A stretch of 39,640 nt of DNA from Planctomycetota bacterium (lineage in GTDB: Bacteria > Planctomycetota > Phycisphaerae > SM23-33), in assembly GCA_016235825.1 (NCBI GenBank), contig JACRIL010000217.1, forward strand, positions 1-39,640, given 5' to 3'. Both the position numbers and the translations under genes were made by a program. The notes under the pieces are model-generated. The model was not told the DNA's origin. It saw only the letters and a program-made list of their open reading frames with translations, and searched no databases. Below are positions 25,122-32,945 of this stretch, one piece after another (position 1 is the stretch's first letter; each line of letters opens with the position of its first letter).

Positions 25122-25739
25122 TCAAGTGCTTTTCTTTTTCTTTTTCTCGGGGGTGGTCTCGACGATCTCGTCGACCAGCCCGTAATCTTTCCCTTCGGCC
25201 GGCGACATGTAGCGGTCCCGCTCGGTGTCCAGTTCGATCTGCTCGATTGGTTTGCCGGTGTGCTTGGACAGCAGTTCGTTGAGCATCTTTTTGGACTTGA
25301 GAATCTCCTCGGCCTGGATTTTGATGTCGCTGGCCTGGCCGGAGATGCCGCCCCAGGGCTGGTGGATCATTATCTTGCTGTGCGGCAGGGCGTATCGTTT
25401 GCCCTTAGTTCCGCTGGCAAGGATCATTGCGGCGCCGCTGGCCGCCTGCCCGACGCAATAGGTCGCCACGTTGCAGTTGAGGAACTGGATCGTGTCGTAT
25501 ATCGCCAGCGTGTCGTCCACCGAGCCGCCCGGCGAGTTGATATAAAGATTGATGTCGCGGTCGGGGCTTTTGGCCTGAAGCTCAAGCAGTCGCATTATCA
25601 GCCCGCCTGCCACGTTGGGCATGATCTCGCCCCAGAGAAAGAGGATGCGTTCCTCGGCCAGCCTCTCCTCGAGCGTCATCTCGCGTCGCAGGGCGTATTC
25701 CCTATACCCCTGGACCTGATTTTGCGGCCATTTATCCAC
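25122..25739 (-). CDS. clpP: ATP-dependent Clp protease proteolytic subunit (second paralogue)
   Basis: A 205-residue ClpP paralogue. The fold motifs [14 protein letters not shown] and MIHQPWGGISGQASD are conserved, and the acidic residue lies in DTERDRYMSPAEGKDYGLVD. The catalytic serine motif is GQAASGAAMIL; the serine is kept, but the following Met-Gly of the usual ASMGA is replaced by Gly-Ala, which borders the oxyanion region. The C-terminus is a run of lysines (PEKKKKKST). Translation starts at a GTG 12 nt after the trigger factor stop, with GGGAG 8 nt before it. The order tig-clpP-clpP implies cotranscription. The paralogue may be a specialised or less active partner in a mixed ClpP barrel. 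Confidence 0.93.
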   Translation of the reverse strand: MDKWPQNQVQGYREYALRREMTLEERLAEERILFLWGEIMPNVAGGLIMRLLELQAKSPDRDINLYINSPGGSVDDTLAIYDTIQFLNCNVATYCVGQAASGAAMILASGTKGKRYALPHSKIMIHQPWGGISGQASDIKIQAEEILKSKKMLNELLSKHTGKPIEQIELDTERDRYMSPAEGKDYGLVDEIVETTPEKKKKKST

Positions 25740-25751
25740 GTATGTCTCCCG

Positions 25752-27515
25752 CTATTTTTTCTTTTTTGCGCCCTTGGCGGAGGATTTTGCCTTTTCATCG
25801 GCCGGATGCCCGGCGGGCTTTTTCTTTTCCGCAGATTCTTTTTTGGCGGCTTTTTTCTCGCCCTTCTTTTCGGGCGTTTTTTTGGACGGCTCTTCCCGGT
25901 CGGCCGGAGTTTCGGCCTTGTGGGCCTTCTCCGCCTTTTCCGGCTCGGGTTCCTTGTGTTTTTTTGTCTCTTTGGCTGCCGGTTTTTCAGCGGCCTTCGT
26001 CTCGGCCTTTTCCTGGGCCTTGGCTTCCGCCTTTGCCCTGGTTTTTTCCGCGGGTTTTTCCAAATCCTTTTCGCCGGGCTTTTCCTCGGTTATCTTCGCC
26101 TGGGCCAGCAGCCTGTCGAGGGCCTTCTCCTCGACGATCGATATACGCACCTGATCCAGCGTGCCGTCGGAGGCCAGTTCCTGGCGGAGGCGTTCGGGCC
26201 TGCGGTTGTACGCCGCGGCCATCTGGGCCACGCGGGCGTTGACCTCGTCTTCGCCCACCTCGATCTGCTGTGCCTGGGCGACCTTGTCAAGGATGAACGA
26301 CCGCTTGAGGTCGCTTTTGGCCTGCTCGGACGCCGCGGCCTGGAGTTCGGTGAGATTTTCGTCGATCTTTTCCTTCGGCACGCCCCGCTGGAGCAGATCG
26401 ACGTACCGCCTGCGAAGCACGCCAATGGTGTGCCTGGCCACAACGCCTTCGGGCAGATCGAAGCTGATATTGTCCGTCAGATACTTGCATATCTGCTCGT
26501 GCATCGACCGCTGGACCTCGTTGGCCATTCTCTGCGCGAGATTGGTCTTGACGTACTGCCTTAGCTCGTTGATGTTGTCGAAGCCGAGGTTTTTGGCGAA
26601 CTCGCCGTCCAGGGTCGGCAGAATCCGGCAGCGGACCTGGCTGATTTTTATCTCGACATCCAGTTCCTTGTCGCGCCACTTCTCGTTGGGATGCGCCTGC
26701 GGGACCTTGACCGTGAGACTGGCCGATTCTTCGGCCTTCCTGCCGGCAAGCGCCTTGCCAAGGTCCACCAGCGGCAGCCCCTCGATCTGCCCCGGGGCCA
26801 CGCGGAGCGTCAGGCCGTGGAATTCCGCCGGCTCGATTCCTTCGCCGGTGATTTTGGCGCCGGCGACGACGACGTCGCCCTCGGCGGCGGGCATGTCGGA
26901 CGCCTCATAACGCGCCCTGCCCGTCTGAAGCTGATGGATATATTCATCGACCCGCTCGTCCGTAACGGCCGGGATGGGCTTGGTAACTTCTATCTCTTCA
27001 AGTTTGGGCAGCTCGAATTCCGGCGCGACCTCAACCTCGAAGTCGAAGGTCATGTCTCCGCTGTCGGGCAGTTTGATCTTGTCCAGGTCTATGTCCGGCT
27101 CGCCAAGCGTCTTGAGTTTTGCCTGCTCGATGGCCGAGCCGATCGACTCGCCCAGCAGGGCGTTGCGGACGTCCTGCGAGACCTCCTTGCCGAACCGCTT
27201 CTCGACCAGCCGCCGCGGGGCGTGCCCGACGCGGAAGCCGGGAATCTGCGCCGTGCTGGTCAGCTCGCCGTACATCTCGTTGAGCTTGGCGTCTATCTTG
27301 GCACGGCTCACCGTAACCGCAACCTTCTTCTTCAGCGTGCCGGCGTCGGCCACATCCACCTTGTCGGGCGGAAGGGTCGAGCCGGGCAGGTCGGTCGAGC
27401 CGCCTGGGCCGGCCGGCGCAACCGCTCCGCCCGCCGCCGGCTGCTCGCCGGAACCCGGCACAGGCTGCCATTGAGACATCTGCCCCTGCTGCTGTTCGGG
27501 GGTCTGTTCTGACAT
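25752..27515 (-). CDS. tig: Trigger factor with long low-complexity tail
   Basis: A 587-residue ribosome-associated chaperone, against a usual length near 430-450. Residues 1-55 are a Pro/Gly/Gln-rich extension. The ribosome-binding domain starts near 56 and contains GFRVGHAPRRLVEKRFG (93-109), equivalent to the GFRxGxxP signature that docks on ribosomal protein L23. The FKBP-like domain covers about 205-295, and the helical C-terminal chaperone domain about 300-475. The last ~113 residues are an almost pure Lys/Glu/Ala/Pro tail ending KGAKKKK. The ATG at 27515 is chosen from its N-terminus MSEQTPEQ and a GGGAG 7 nt upstream. A strong promoter lies upstream, and two clpP genes follow. Confidence 0.93.
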   Translation of the reverse strand: MSEQTPEQQQGQMSQWQPVPGSGEQPAAGGAVAPAGPGGSTDLPGSTLPPDKVDVADAGTLKKKVAVTVSRAKIDAKLNEMYGELTSTAQIPGFRVGHAPRRLVEKRFGKEVSQDVRNALLGESIGSAIEQAKLKTLGEPDIDLDKIKLPDSGDMTFDFEVEVAPEFELPKLEEIEVTKPIPAVTDERVDEYIHQLQTGRARYEASDMPAAEGDVVVAGAKITGEGIEPAEFHGLTLRVAPGQIEGLPLVDLGKALAGRKAEESASLTVKVPQAHPNEKWRDKELDVEIKISQVRCRILPTLDGEFAKNLGFDNINELRQYVKTNLAQRMANEVQRSMHEQICKYLTDNISFDLPEGVVARHTIGVLRRRYVDLLQRGVPKEKIDENLTELQAAASEQAKSDLKRSFILDKVAQAQQIEVGEDEVNARVAQMAAAYNRRPERLRQELASDGTLDQVRISIVEEKALDRLLAQAKITEEKPGEKDLEKPAEKTRAKAEAKAQEKAETKAAEKPAAKETKKHKEPEPEKAEKAHKAETPADREEPSKKTPEKKGEKKAAKKESAEKKKPAGHPADEKAKSSAKGAKKKK

Positions 27516-27643
27516 GATAAACTGCTCCCATACTGACTTCGCCGCGACCAGGCGCGTACACGCACGCGCCCCCGGCGGCGCCGATTCACACACCCGCCGG
27601 ATTTGAATCGCAAGAAGGCGCCTTCCGGCGGGCAGGACAGGGA

Positions 27644-27671
27644 ATTATAGGCACTCCACCCCTGGCGTCAA
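27644..27671 (-). promoter_or_regulatory. Sigma-70 promoter of the tig-clpP operon
   Basis: On the minus strand TTGACG, a 16 nt spacer and a perfect TATAAT are found. The -10 box ends 128 nt upstream of the trigger factor ATG, leaving a leader of about 120 nt. Confidence 0.78.
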
Positions 27672-27701
27672 CAATTCCGTGAATTTTTCGATGGCGGCGG
27701 A

Positions 27702-28898
27702 TCAGTCGTTATTGCGTAGGACGGCTGGAACCTTTTTCCACCCCAGCCGCTTGCAGGCCTCGAATCGCAGGTGCCCGGCGAGGATTTCGTAATCGTCCGT
27801 GCCGGCCTTGCGGACCACGACGATCGGCTGGAGCAGCCCCTCTGCCTTGATGCTGCGGGCGAGCAACTCGATATCCTGCGTGTCCAGCGGGATTTGGCCA
27901 GGGAGGACGCGGCTGATATCGACTTCGACGATCTTGTCGGCCTCCTGGTCCGGCGGGGGTTCTTCGGTCTTGCGGTCCTGCCCGGCGCGGTAGGAATAGA
28001 CGAACGGGATGGCGATGTCCACGGTCGGCGTCCGCTGAAACTCCCCGAAAATGAGCTTGTTGATCTCGTAGCTGGTCTCCACGCGGTCCTTGACGCGGGT
28101 TTCGTACCGCAGGCGCAGGTACACGCCGTAGTCGTACAGGTCAGCTCGGATGTAGGGCTTGTTGCCGGTTACGGCCATCACGTCGCTGACGACGGTGTTG
28201 GCGGCCTTGAGCAGAATTTCCTCGGCCTTGCGCCAGTCGCTGTCGTAGGTGATCCGCACGACCACTTCGTCGAGCATGTAGGCGGCCCCCTGCGAAACCG
28301 TGTAGTTGATGACGACCTGCCCGAAGAGCATGGCGTTTGGCACCAGGATGTGCCTGCCGACCGCCTCCTCGCTGGCGATCGAGCCGCCGACCTGGTTGAG
28401 GACCGTGTACATCGGGCCGATCTCCATGATGTCGCCCGTCAGGCCAAGGCTGGGGAACTGCACGCGGTCGCCGGGACGGAACGGCCGCTTGATCGACACC
28501 AGAATCCAGGCCGCAAATCCGCTCACCGGCGCCTGCAGCGACCAGCCCAGCAGCATGCCTCCGAATGCGCCCAGGGCGGTTCCCATGGTCCCCAACGCCC
28601 CGAAACCGTATACGATGGAGACGAGCACGGCGACAAAGCCTAAAAGCCAGTATAGCCTGCCGATCATCACTCCTTCGACCGGCGGCTGGCCCTTGCGGGC
28701 CAAATACAGGTGCGTTCCCAGCGTGAACAGACCGCACAGCGCCATGATGCCGGCGATAACGCCCGCAAGCCCGGGCCAACTCAGGCCGCTGGACAATCTG
28801 TGCATGTCGGGCAGCGCGCGGTCGATAACCATGCCGGCCGTGCACGCCAGAGCGCATACGATGACAAACACCAGCGACCGAAAGCGATGACGTTCCAT
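27702..28898 (-). CDS. MscS-type mechanosensitive channel fused to a ParB-like domain
   Basis: A 398-residue two-part protein. Residues 1-135 contain about four hydrophobic segments, the last being the glycine- and alanine-rich pore-lining type (GALGTMGTALGAFGGMLLGW). The MscS beta-domain follows (FRPGDRVQFPSLGLTGDI, then VGRHILVPNAMLFGQVV), and the cytoplasmic alpha/beta domain extends to about 305. After a charged linker, residues 325-394 match the ParB/sulfiredoxin-like fold: VLPGQIPLDTQDIELLARS, GLLQPIVV and GHLRFEACKRLGW, the last equalling the GERRxRAAxxLG box. No helix-turn-helix of a full ParB is present. The ATG has AAAGG 8 nt upstream. The ParB-like part should lie in the cytoplasm. 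I know of no characterised protein with this fusion. Confidence 0.87.
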   Translation of the reverse strand: MERHRFRSLVFVIVCALACTAGMVIDRALPDMHRLSSGLSWPGLAGVIAGIMALCGLFTLGTHLYLARKGQPPVEGVMIGRLYWLLGFVAVLVSIVYGFGALGTMGTALGAFGGMLLGWSLQAPVSGFAAWILVSIKRPFRPGDRVQFPSLGLTGDIMEIGPMYTVLNQVGGSIASEEAVGRHILVPNAMLFGQVVINYTVSQGAAYMLDEVVVRITYDSDWRKAEEILLKAANTVVSDVMAVTGNKPYIRADLYDYGVYLRLRYETRVKDRVETSYEINKLIFGEFQRTPTVDIAIPFVYSYRAGQDRKTEEPPPDQEADKIVEVDISRVLPGQIPLDTQDIELLARSIKAEGLLQPIVVVRKAGTDDYEILAGHLRFEACKRLGWKKVPAVLRNND

Positions 28899-29020
28899 CT
28901 GTATACCTTTGACATGCCCTCATAAACAGCATACCACCGATTTTCTTCCGCGTAAACAAGCCAGCGGCGATTTTCAGAACGGCAGATGCTTTCTTTTCAG
29001 AATGATTACCGCCCGGCGGC

Positions 29021-31786
29021 TTATCCTGACGGCGTGGCGGGCAAAACAGTTGCGGGTCCGACGGGCGAGCTTGAGGCCGGGCGGGTTGCAGGAGCGGAGG
29101 ACGGGCTTGTGGCCGGCATCGACGTGCTGGAGCCGTTGACTCCGTTTTTGCCGTTGACGCCGTTGTTTTTTTCCGGAAGCGGGAGTTCGCCGGCGAAGAA
29201 CACAATATTTCGCATCAAGTCGAACGCCGAGTCGGGCGAGTATCCGTCGCAGGTGAAAGAGGGATATCCGACCAGGCCGGAGATGATGTCCTCCTCGCTG
29301 AAGATGATGGCCGGCCTGCCCTTGACGAGAACGGTCTGAAGCCTCGGCTCGCTTCGCAGACCCAGCTTGATCGCCGGCCGGCGGCGATACGCGACCTTGT
29401 CGATAATCAGTCCGGGCATGCGATATATCTTTGAATCAAGAGGGATGAAAATCATGTTCTCGCCGCCGAAGGCGTCCTGGATCGTCTTTTTCATCGACTG
29501 GGCGAAATCCTGCGACCCTCCCGCGGCGTCGATGAAGAACGTGCCGCCCGCCGCGACGAACTGCTTGATGGCGGCCAGTTGCTCGGGCGAGAGTTTTATC
29601 GCCTCCGTGCCGGTCATGACGGCGATTTTTGCGTTGGCCTTGTTGAGCGATTCAATCTCCACCGGCTCGGCCATGTCGATCCCGACGTTGTATCTTGCGG
29701 CCATCAGGCGGGCGAATCTCTGGAAGGCCAGCGGCTCGGGGTCCCAGTTGCCGTTGTGCTTCAGCCGGACCAACCTGACGGCCGGCCTGGAGGCGGGCGG
29801 CTGTTCGACCGGCCAGACGAGCATCTGGTGCTGCTTCAGTGAACCCTTGTCGGTTACATAGAGGAACAGATTCCCCGCCGCCTCGAAGGCGTATCGTTCC
29901 TGGTCGTCGGAAATCAGGCCGAACTGCCAACTCCTGGACAGATCGCTGTCGGTATGCACGACCAGGGGGCGCACGCCGTTTGTGATTATCGAAAAATCGA
30001 TGGGCATCGTCGCGCCTTTTTCCCGCATCGAGAAAATCTCATGATTGGCCGGGCAGCGGAAAAGTTTGTATGCCGGAAAAAGCTTGGCGTATGTTTCGCG
30101 GATGCCCTGCCGGAAGCCGGCCCCGTCGTACGATGCGCAACTGAATATCACCCCGCCCCGCTCGACGAACTGCCGCAGCCTGGCGATCTCCTCGTCCGAG
30201 AATTTTGGCGGCCTGCTGCCCGAAATGAACAGGATCGGAGAATCGCACCACTCGTCCAGCGGCAGCTTGACGTTGACGATCTGCCAATTGATGTTCCGCT
30301 CGTAAGTCTGGCTGATCCATCGCGTCAGTATCGCGATATCCCGCGGCCTGTTGCTCCAGTCCTCGCCGTACTGAAGCTTGCTGAAGACGATGGGGTTTCT
30401 GCCGCGGGACAGAAACAGGACGGCCATGGCCGTCGCGATTTCATCGTTGCCCCGCCTGGGGTCGTCCATCTTCCACGAGCCGTCTTCCCGCTGCGAGGCG
30501 AGAAGCTGCGCCGCGCCGGCCTTGTACCAGTCCATGCTGCCGAAATGCTTGTATCCGCTGGTCGCCCCGGCCCGTTCGAGGCAGTAGAGAAAATAATAAT
30601 CGCACTTTCCGGCCATTATCGCCGGCAGGTTTTTTTCCAGCCACGCCATGCCTGAGTTGATCGGTTTCATGGTTTTGATGCGGTCGTAGGTGCCTTCGGC
30701 GCCGGCGCAGAGCTTGTCCATGCAGATCAGGAGGCTGGTAATTCCCCCGGCCGTCATGGTGGCCGTGGTTTCCTTGTCGGAATTGTCGTAGTTCCACCCG
30801 CCGTCGGGTTTCTGCCTGGCCTGCCAGTAATACATCGCGCTGCGCCAGTAGACGTTAGGCACTTCCTGCCGGCCCAAGGCGCCGGCCCAGACGCCCAGCA
30901 GCGCGAAGTGGCTGTTGGAGTTGTCCGGCCGGGCCGCCGCGTCAAGGACGTCGTAGGAATAGCCGCCGCCTTCCCTGATAAGAAGGGCCTCGATGTCGTC
31001 CTGGAGCGGCTTGCTGTATTTGTTTTGGGTGCTGCGGTTGATGTCGGTCCAGATGCCGGCCCTGATCGACAGCTCATATGTCTTGGTGGTTTTCTGCGTC
31101 TGGAGCCATTCAAGGGCTTTTTCCAGTTTCGGGTCCTGCGGACTGACGCCGCTCTCGATCATCGCGTAGCAGGCCAGCGCCGTCGAACCGACCGGCCAGA
31201 CGGTTTGGGCGATGTTCAAATTGTTCCACTTGCCGTCTTTCTGCTGTTTGGACCAGAGAAAAATTCTCGCCTTTTCGATGGCCTTCAGAACGGCCTCGTC
31301 GTCAGGTTGGGCGCCGGGGGCGGCTATTCTGGAGGCCGGATCGGTTGATGCGGCAGTGGATGCCGTCGCGGCGGCCGCGGGCGCCGCCGGAGGGCTTTGC
31401 AAGTTCACCCTCGCCGGCGGACTCGCCGGGCCGGGCGGCGCAGCAATGCTCGCCGGTCCGGCGGGCAGGCAGCAAATCGCCGACAAGAATGTCAGAGTCC
31501 CTAACATAATGCCGCGTGAGCCGCGTTTCGACCAAAACCGGACGGCCGCAAGGAAGGCCGACGCAGGCGACCCAAATCGGGTCGTCGAGGAGGCCTGACG
31601 CCGCGGAGGGCCGGTTTTCGTCGAAACCCTTCGGGCCGGGCCGCCTTTTGCCGCATGCCTTCGTCGCTCGGGCTCGACGACCCGTTGAAGGGTCGGCGTC
31701 GCCCTCGCTCCTTGGCCTGCGTCAAAATTCAGCCCGTCGCGGCCACGGGGCATCCTGTTAGGGACTCTTACAGTCAGCTTTTTCAT
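29021..31786 (-). CDS. DUF4159-like protein with alpha/alpha-barrel domain and split signal peptide
   Basis: A 921-residue exported protein. After the N-terminus comes an alpha/alpha-toroid domain of terpene-cyclase/prenyltransferase type (about 160-500), with repeats such as WPVGSTALACYAMI, QKPDGGWNYD and QREDGSWKMDDPRRG. Two DUF4159-like (glutamine-amidotransferase-fold) domains follow (about 510-660 and 690-870: SPILFISGSRPPKFSDEEI, AAIKQFVAAGGTFFIDAAGG), and a Pro/Ser/Thr tail ends it. It starts with MKKLTV; about 94 codons of hairpin-rich repeat separate this from GTLTFLSAICCLPAG. Removing one copy of a CTGAC direct repeat with the insert restores MKKLTFLSAICCLPAG, a normal signal peptide. 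An internal ATG at 31507 could also serve as the start. The function is unknown. Confidence 0.85.
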   Translation of the reverse strand: MKKLTVRVPNRMPRGRDGLNFDAGQGARATPTLQRVVEPERRRHAAKGGPARRVSTKTGPPRRQASSTTRFGSPASAFLAAVRFWSKRGSRGIMLGTLTFLSAICCLPAGPASIAAPPGPASPPARVNLQSPPAAPAAAATASTAASTDPASRIAAPGAQPDDEAVLKAIEKARIFLWSKQQKDGKWNNLNIAQTVWPVGSTALACYAMIESGVSPQDPKLEKALEWLQTQKTTKTYELSIRAGIWTDINRSTQNKYSKPLQDDIEALLIREGGGYSYDVLDAAARPDNSNSHFALLGVWAGALGRQEVPNVYWRSAMYYWQARQKPDGGWNYDNSDKETTATMTAGGITSLLICMDKLCAGAEGTYDRIKTMKPINSGMAWLEKNLPAIMAGKCDYYFLYCLERAGATSGYKHFGSMDWYKAGAAQLLASQREDGSWKMDDPRRGNDEIATAMAVLFLSRGRNPIVFSKLQYGEDWSNRPRDIAILTRWISQTYERNINWQIVNVKLPLDEWCDSPILFISGSRPPKFSDEEIARLRQFVERGGVIFSCASYDGAGFRQGIRETYAKLFPAYKLFRCPANHEIFSMREKGATMPIDFSIITNGVRPLVVHTDSDLSRSWQFGLISDDQERYAFEAAGNLFLYVTDKGSLKQHQMLVWPVEQPPASRPAVRLVRLKHNGNWDPEPLAFQRFARLMAARYNVGIDMAEPVEIESLNKANAKIAVMTGTEAIKLSPEQLAAIKQFVAAGGTFFIDAAGGSQDFAQSMKKTIQDAFGGENMIFIPLDSKIYRMPGLIIDKVAYRRRPAIKLGLRSEPRLQTVLVKGRPAIIFSEEDIISGLVGYPSFTCDGYSPDSAFDLMRNIVFFAGELPLPEKNNGVNGKNGVNGSSTSMPATSPSSAPATRPASSSPVGPATVLPATPSG
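31491..31777. repeat. Palindromic element inserted in frame in a signal peptide
   Basis: A hairpin-rich element with a perfect 13 bp terminal inverted repeat (AGAGTCCCTAACA at 31494-31506 and its complement at 31756-31768), which extends imperfectly to about 31 bp. Direct repeats of the 5 bp CTGAC (minus strand) occur at 31773-31777 and 31491-31495 and look like a target duplication. Their spacing is 282 nt, exactly 94 codons. Inside are further mirrored blocks (AAAACCGG with CCGGTTTT; CGACCC/GGGTCG stems). The minus-strand reading frame stays open through it. Confidence 0.75.
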
Positions 31787-32102
31787 GGAACCATGGGCAA
31801 ACCCGGCATTCCGGACCTTTTATTATTCGGGGAAACCGGCCGGCCGGCGCTCGCCGGCCTGACCTCGCCTTCCATGGCTGACCCGGGACATTGTACACTA
31901 ATCAACGCCCTGATGCATCTGGCGGCGGCCAGTTTACAGGAACATTCCGCACGCTCAAGGATTTTTTTGCAATCCGTTGAAAATGGCATATCCGGGCAAC
32001 ATGCCGGCGCATTAGAGACTATCCGGCTAAAAGCCTATCCGACCGGGCGATTTTTTACGCCCCCTGCCATTTTTCAGTTAAATCGATTCTTTAGGACAGT
32101 TC
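31787..32102. other. Divergent intergenic region without a gene
   Basis: The 316 nt between the DUF4159-like gene and the phosphoesterase hold promoters for both directions in principle. A TACAAT is read on the minus strand at about 31893-31898 but lacks a good -35. A GC-rich palindrome (GGCCGGCGCTCGCCGGCC) lies at about 31843-31860. No coding gene or RNA gene is recognisable. Confidence 0.5.
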
Positions 32103-32939
32103 ATGTTTGACACACCCGCCCTCCGCCCGATAGCATATCAGCACCCTCAGATAGGGTTACTACAAATGCTGGCTATCATCAGTGACATTCATGGCAACAC
32201 CGAGGCCCTTAACGCCGTCCTGACGGACATCGCGGCCAGAAAGATCAAGAAGATCATCTGTCTGGGCGATATCATCGGATACGGCGCCGAGCCGAGGCAG
32301 TGCGTTGACATAATACGCAACAAGGTTACGGTCTGCCTTATGGGCAATCACGACTTCGCGGTGCTCTACGAGCCCAGCAAGTTCAACGTCGGCGCCGAAT
32401 CGGCGTGCTTCTGGACACGCAGGCAGCTGGAGGACGAACCCGACGAGGCCCTGCGGTCGGCCAGGTTCGAGTTCCTCGGCTCGCTGCCGGTTACCTATAA
32501 GATGTCGGGCGAAGAGCTGGGGCTGGGCGAACTGGTCTTTCTGCACGGCAGCCCCAGGCGGCCTATCAACGAATACATCTTTCCCGACGACGTCTACAAC
32601 ACGCCCAGCAAGGTGCAGGGGTACTTCGAGCGGTTCGGGCACGTCTGTTTCGTCGGACACACGCATCTGCCGGGCGTGTTCGTGGAGACGCAGGATTTTT
32701 ACAGCCCCGACGAACTCGGCTGGACGTTCGAGATAAACCCGTCCCGCAAGGCGCTCATCAACGTCGGCTCGATTGGCCAGCCGCGAGATCACGACAACCG
32801 CGCCTGCTACGTCGTGCTCGACCACAACAAAATCAACTTTGTCCGCGTCCCGTACGACGTGGACAAGGTAATGAAGCAGATTCTGTCGATACCCGAGCTG
32901 GACAGCTACCTGGGAACGCGTCTGAAGGAAGGGCGGTAG
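32103..32939 (+). CDS. Calcineurin-like metallophosphoesterase (YfcE/DR1281-like)
   Basis: A 278-residue protein with the full dinuclear metal site of the superfamily: D-x-H in ISDIHGN, GDIIGYG, GNHDF, HGSPR and GHTHLPG. It is close to small bacterial phosphodiesterases that cleave simple phosphodiesters, and could also be a protein phosphatase. The first ~20 residues before MLAIISDIHGN are atypical, so the real start could be the ATG at 32166; the ATG at 32103 has AGGA 6 nt upstream, whereas the later one has only AGGG at longer distance. It lies 6 nt before yidC, so the two are cotranscribed. No signal peptide is present. The natural substrate is not known. Confidence 0.9.
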   Translation: MFDTPALRPIAYQHPQIGLLQMLAIISDIHGNTEALNAVLTDIAARKIKKIICLGDIIGYGAEPRQCVDIIRNKVTVCLMGNHDFAVLYEPSKFNVGAESACFWTRRQLEDEPDEALRSARFEFLGSLPVTYKMSGEELGLGELVFLHGSPRRPINEYIFPDDVYNTPSKVQGYFERFGHVCFVGHTHLPGVFVETQDFYSPDELGWTFEINPSRKALINVGSIGQPRDHDNRACYVVLDHNKINFVRVPYDVDKVMKQILSIPELDSYLGTRLKEGR

Positions 32940-32945
32940 GCACAG

